Part shown: positions 5,529 to 5,671 of the stretch, piece by piece
How positions within the stretch are numbered: position 1 is the first letter of the stretch
Layout: every line of letters begins with the position of its first letter
NCBI GenBank assembly: GCA_030045215.1
Contig: JASIBJ010000237.1
Span: 1 to 5,671, forward strand
Source of the DNA: Streptosporangiaceae bacterium
GTDB taxonomy: Bacteria; Actinomycetota; Actinomycetes; Streptosporangiales; Streptosporangiaceae
Direction of reading: 5' to 3'
Length of the DNA: 5,671 nt
Made by a program: the position numbers and the translations under genes
The notes under the pieces: model-generated
Told to the model about the DNA's origin: nothing
Seen by the model: only the letters and a program-made list of their open reading frames with translations
Databases searched by the model: none

Positions 5529-5671
5529 TTAGTTGACGTCGCTTTCTGGCCGTCGAATGCCGAGCACGCCCTGGGCGGCCCGGATGCCACTCTTGCCGCC
5601 GCCGTGACCGCGCAGGATGTAGGCGAAGCCGACGGCGATGGTGCCGCCCGCCACGGGTCCGGCCAGGTAGG
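5529..5671 (-). CDS. Probable MIP/aquaporin-family channel, C-terminal end only
   Basis: The minus strand reads 46 residues open to the right edge and ends at a TAA at 5529-5531. It starts YLAGPVAGGTIAVGFAYILR, which looks like the last transmembrane helix of an aquaporin-type protein: an aromatic, then GP, small residues packed along one face, and a basic residue at the cytoplasmic end. It is followed by a Gly-rich tail GHGGGKSGIRAAQGVLG and a polar end, RRPESDVN. The tail resembles those of actinobacterial MIP proteins as I recall them. The NPA motifs and the rest of the gene are outside the window, so the family call is tentative; a membrane protein of another family is possible. Its stop lies 108 bp upstream of the GMC start, on the same strand. 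Confidence 0.55.
   Translation of the reverse strand, partial: YLAGPVAGGTIAVGFAYILRGHGGGKSGIRAAQGVLGIRRPESDVN

Noticed and set aside
1..5671. Mobile element, CRISPR array, tRNA or rRNA gene
   Set aside because: No transposase, integrase, phage gene, evenly spaced direct repeats, or tRNA/rRNA-like sequence could be seen on either strand.

Overview
The window looks like chromosomal DNA of a high-GC actinobacterium, probably a soil filamentous lineage; I cannot name the genus. The clues are strong G/C bias at third codon positions, long shadow frames opposite the real genes, Shine-Dalgarno runs of G, a short mycobacterial-type glucose-6-phosphate dehydrogenase, and protein families common in soil actinomycetes (DUF2252, Cys-rich GMC oxidoreductases).

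Layout, left to right. (1) 1-455, minus strand: N-terminal part of a type II NADH dehydrogenase, cut by the window edge. (2) 484-1860, minus strand: a glucose-6-phosphate dehydrogenase family protein, 28 bp upstream of the NADH dehydrogenase and probably in one operon with it. (3) 1861-2232: a 372-bp divergent spacer with no credible gene but unusually rich in inverted repeats. (4) 2233-3750, plus strand: a DUF2252 protein with aminoglycoside-phosphotransferase/kinase-like motifs. (5) 3771-5420, minus strand: a GMC-family flavin oxidoreductase, convergent with the DUF2252 gene and separated from it by only 20 bp; it carries a four-cysteine motif. (6) 5421-5528: a 108-bp promoter-sized spacer. 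(7) 5529-5671, minus strand: the C-terminal end of a probable MIP/aquaporin-family membrane protein, cut by the window edge.

How the genes may work together. The theme is redox and carbon metabolism: NADPH (or NADH) production by the Zwf-like enzyme, re-oxidation of NADH into the quinone pool by NDH-2, a flavin-dependent alcohol/sugar oxidase or dehydrogenase, and possibly uptake of water or small polyols. The most notable non-coding signal is a 15-bp dyad, CACCC-N5-GGGTG. It occurs once upstream of each complete transcription unit: before zwf, before the DUF2252 gene and before the GMC gene. The zwf and GMC copies agree at 19 of 21 positions in the same orientation relative to their genes. 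This suggests one transcription factor controlling the whole neighbourhood. The factor is not identified. I see no phage, transposon, CRISPR array, tRNA or rRNA.
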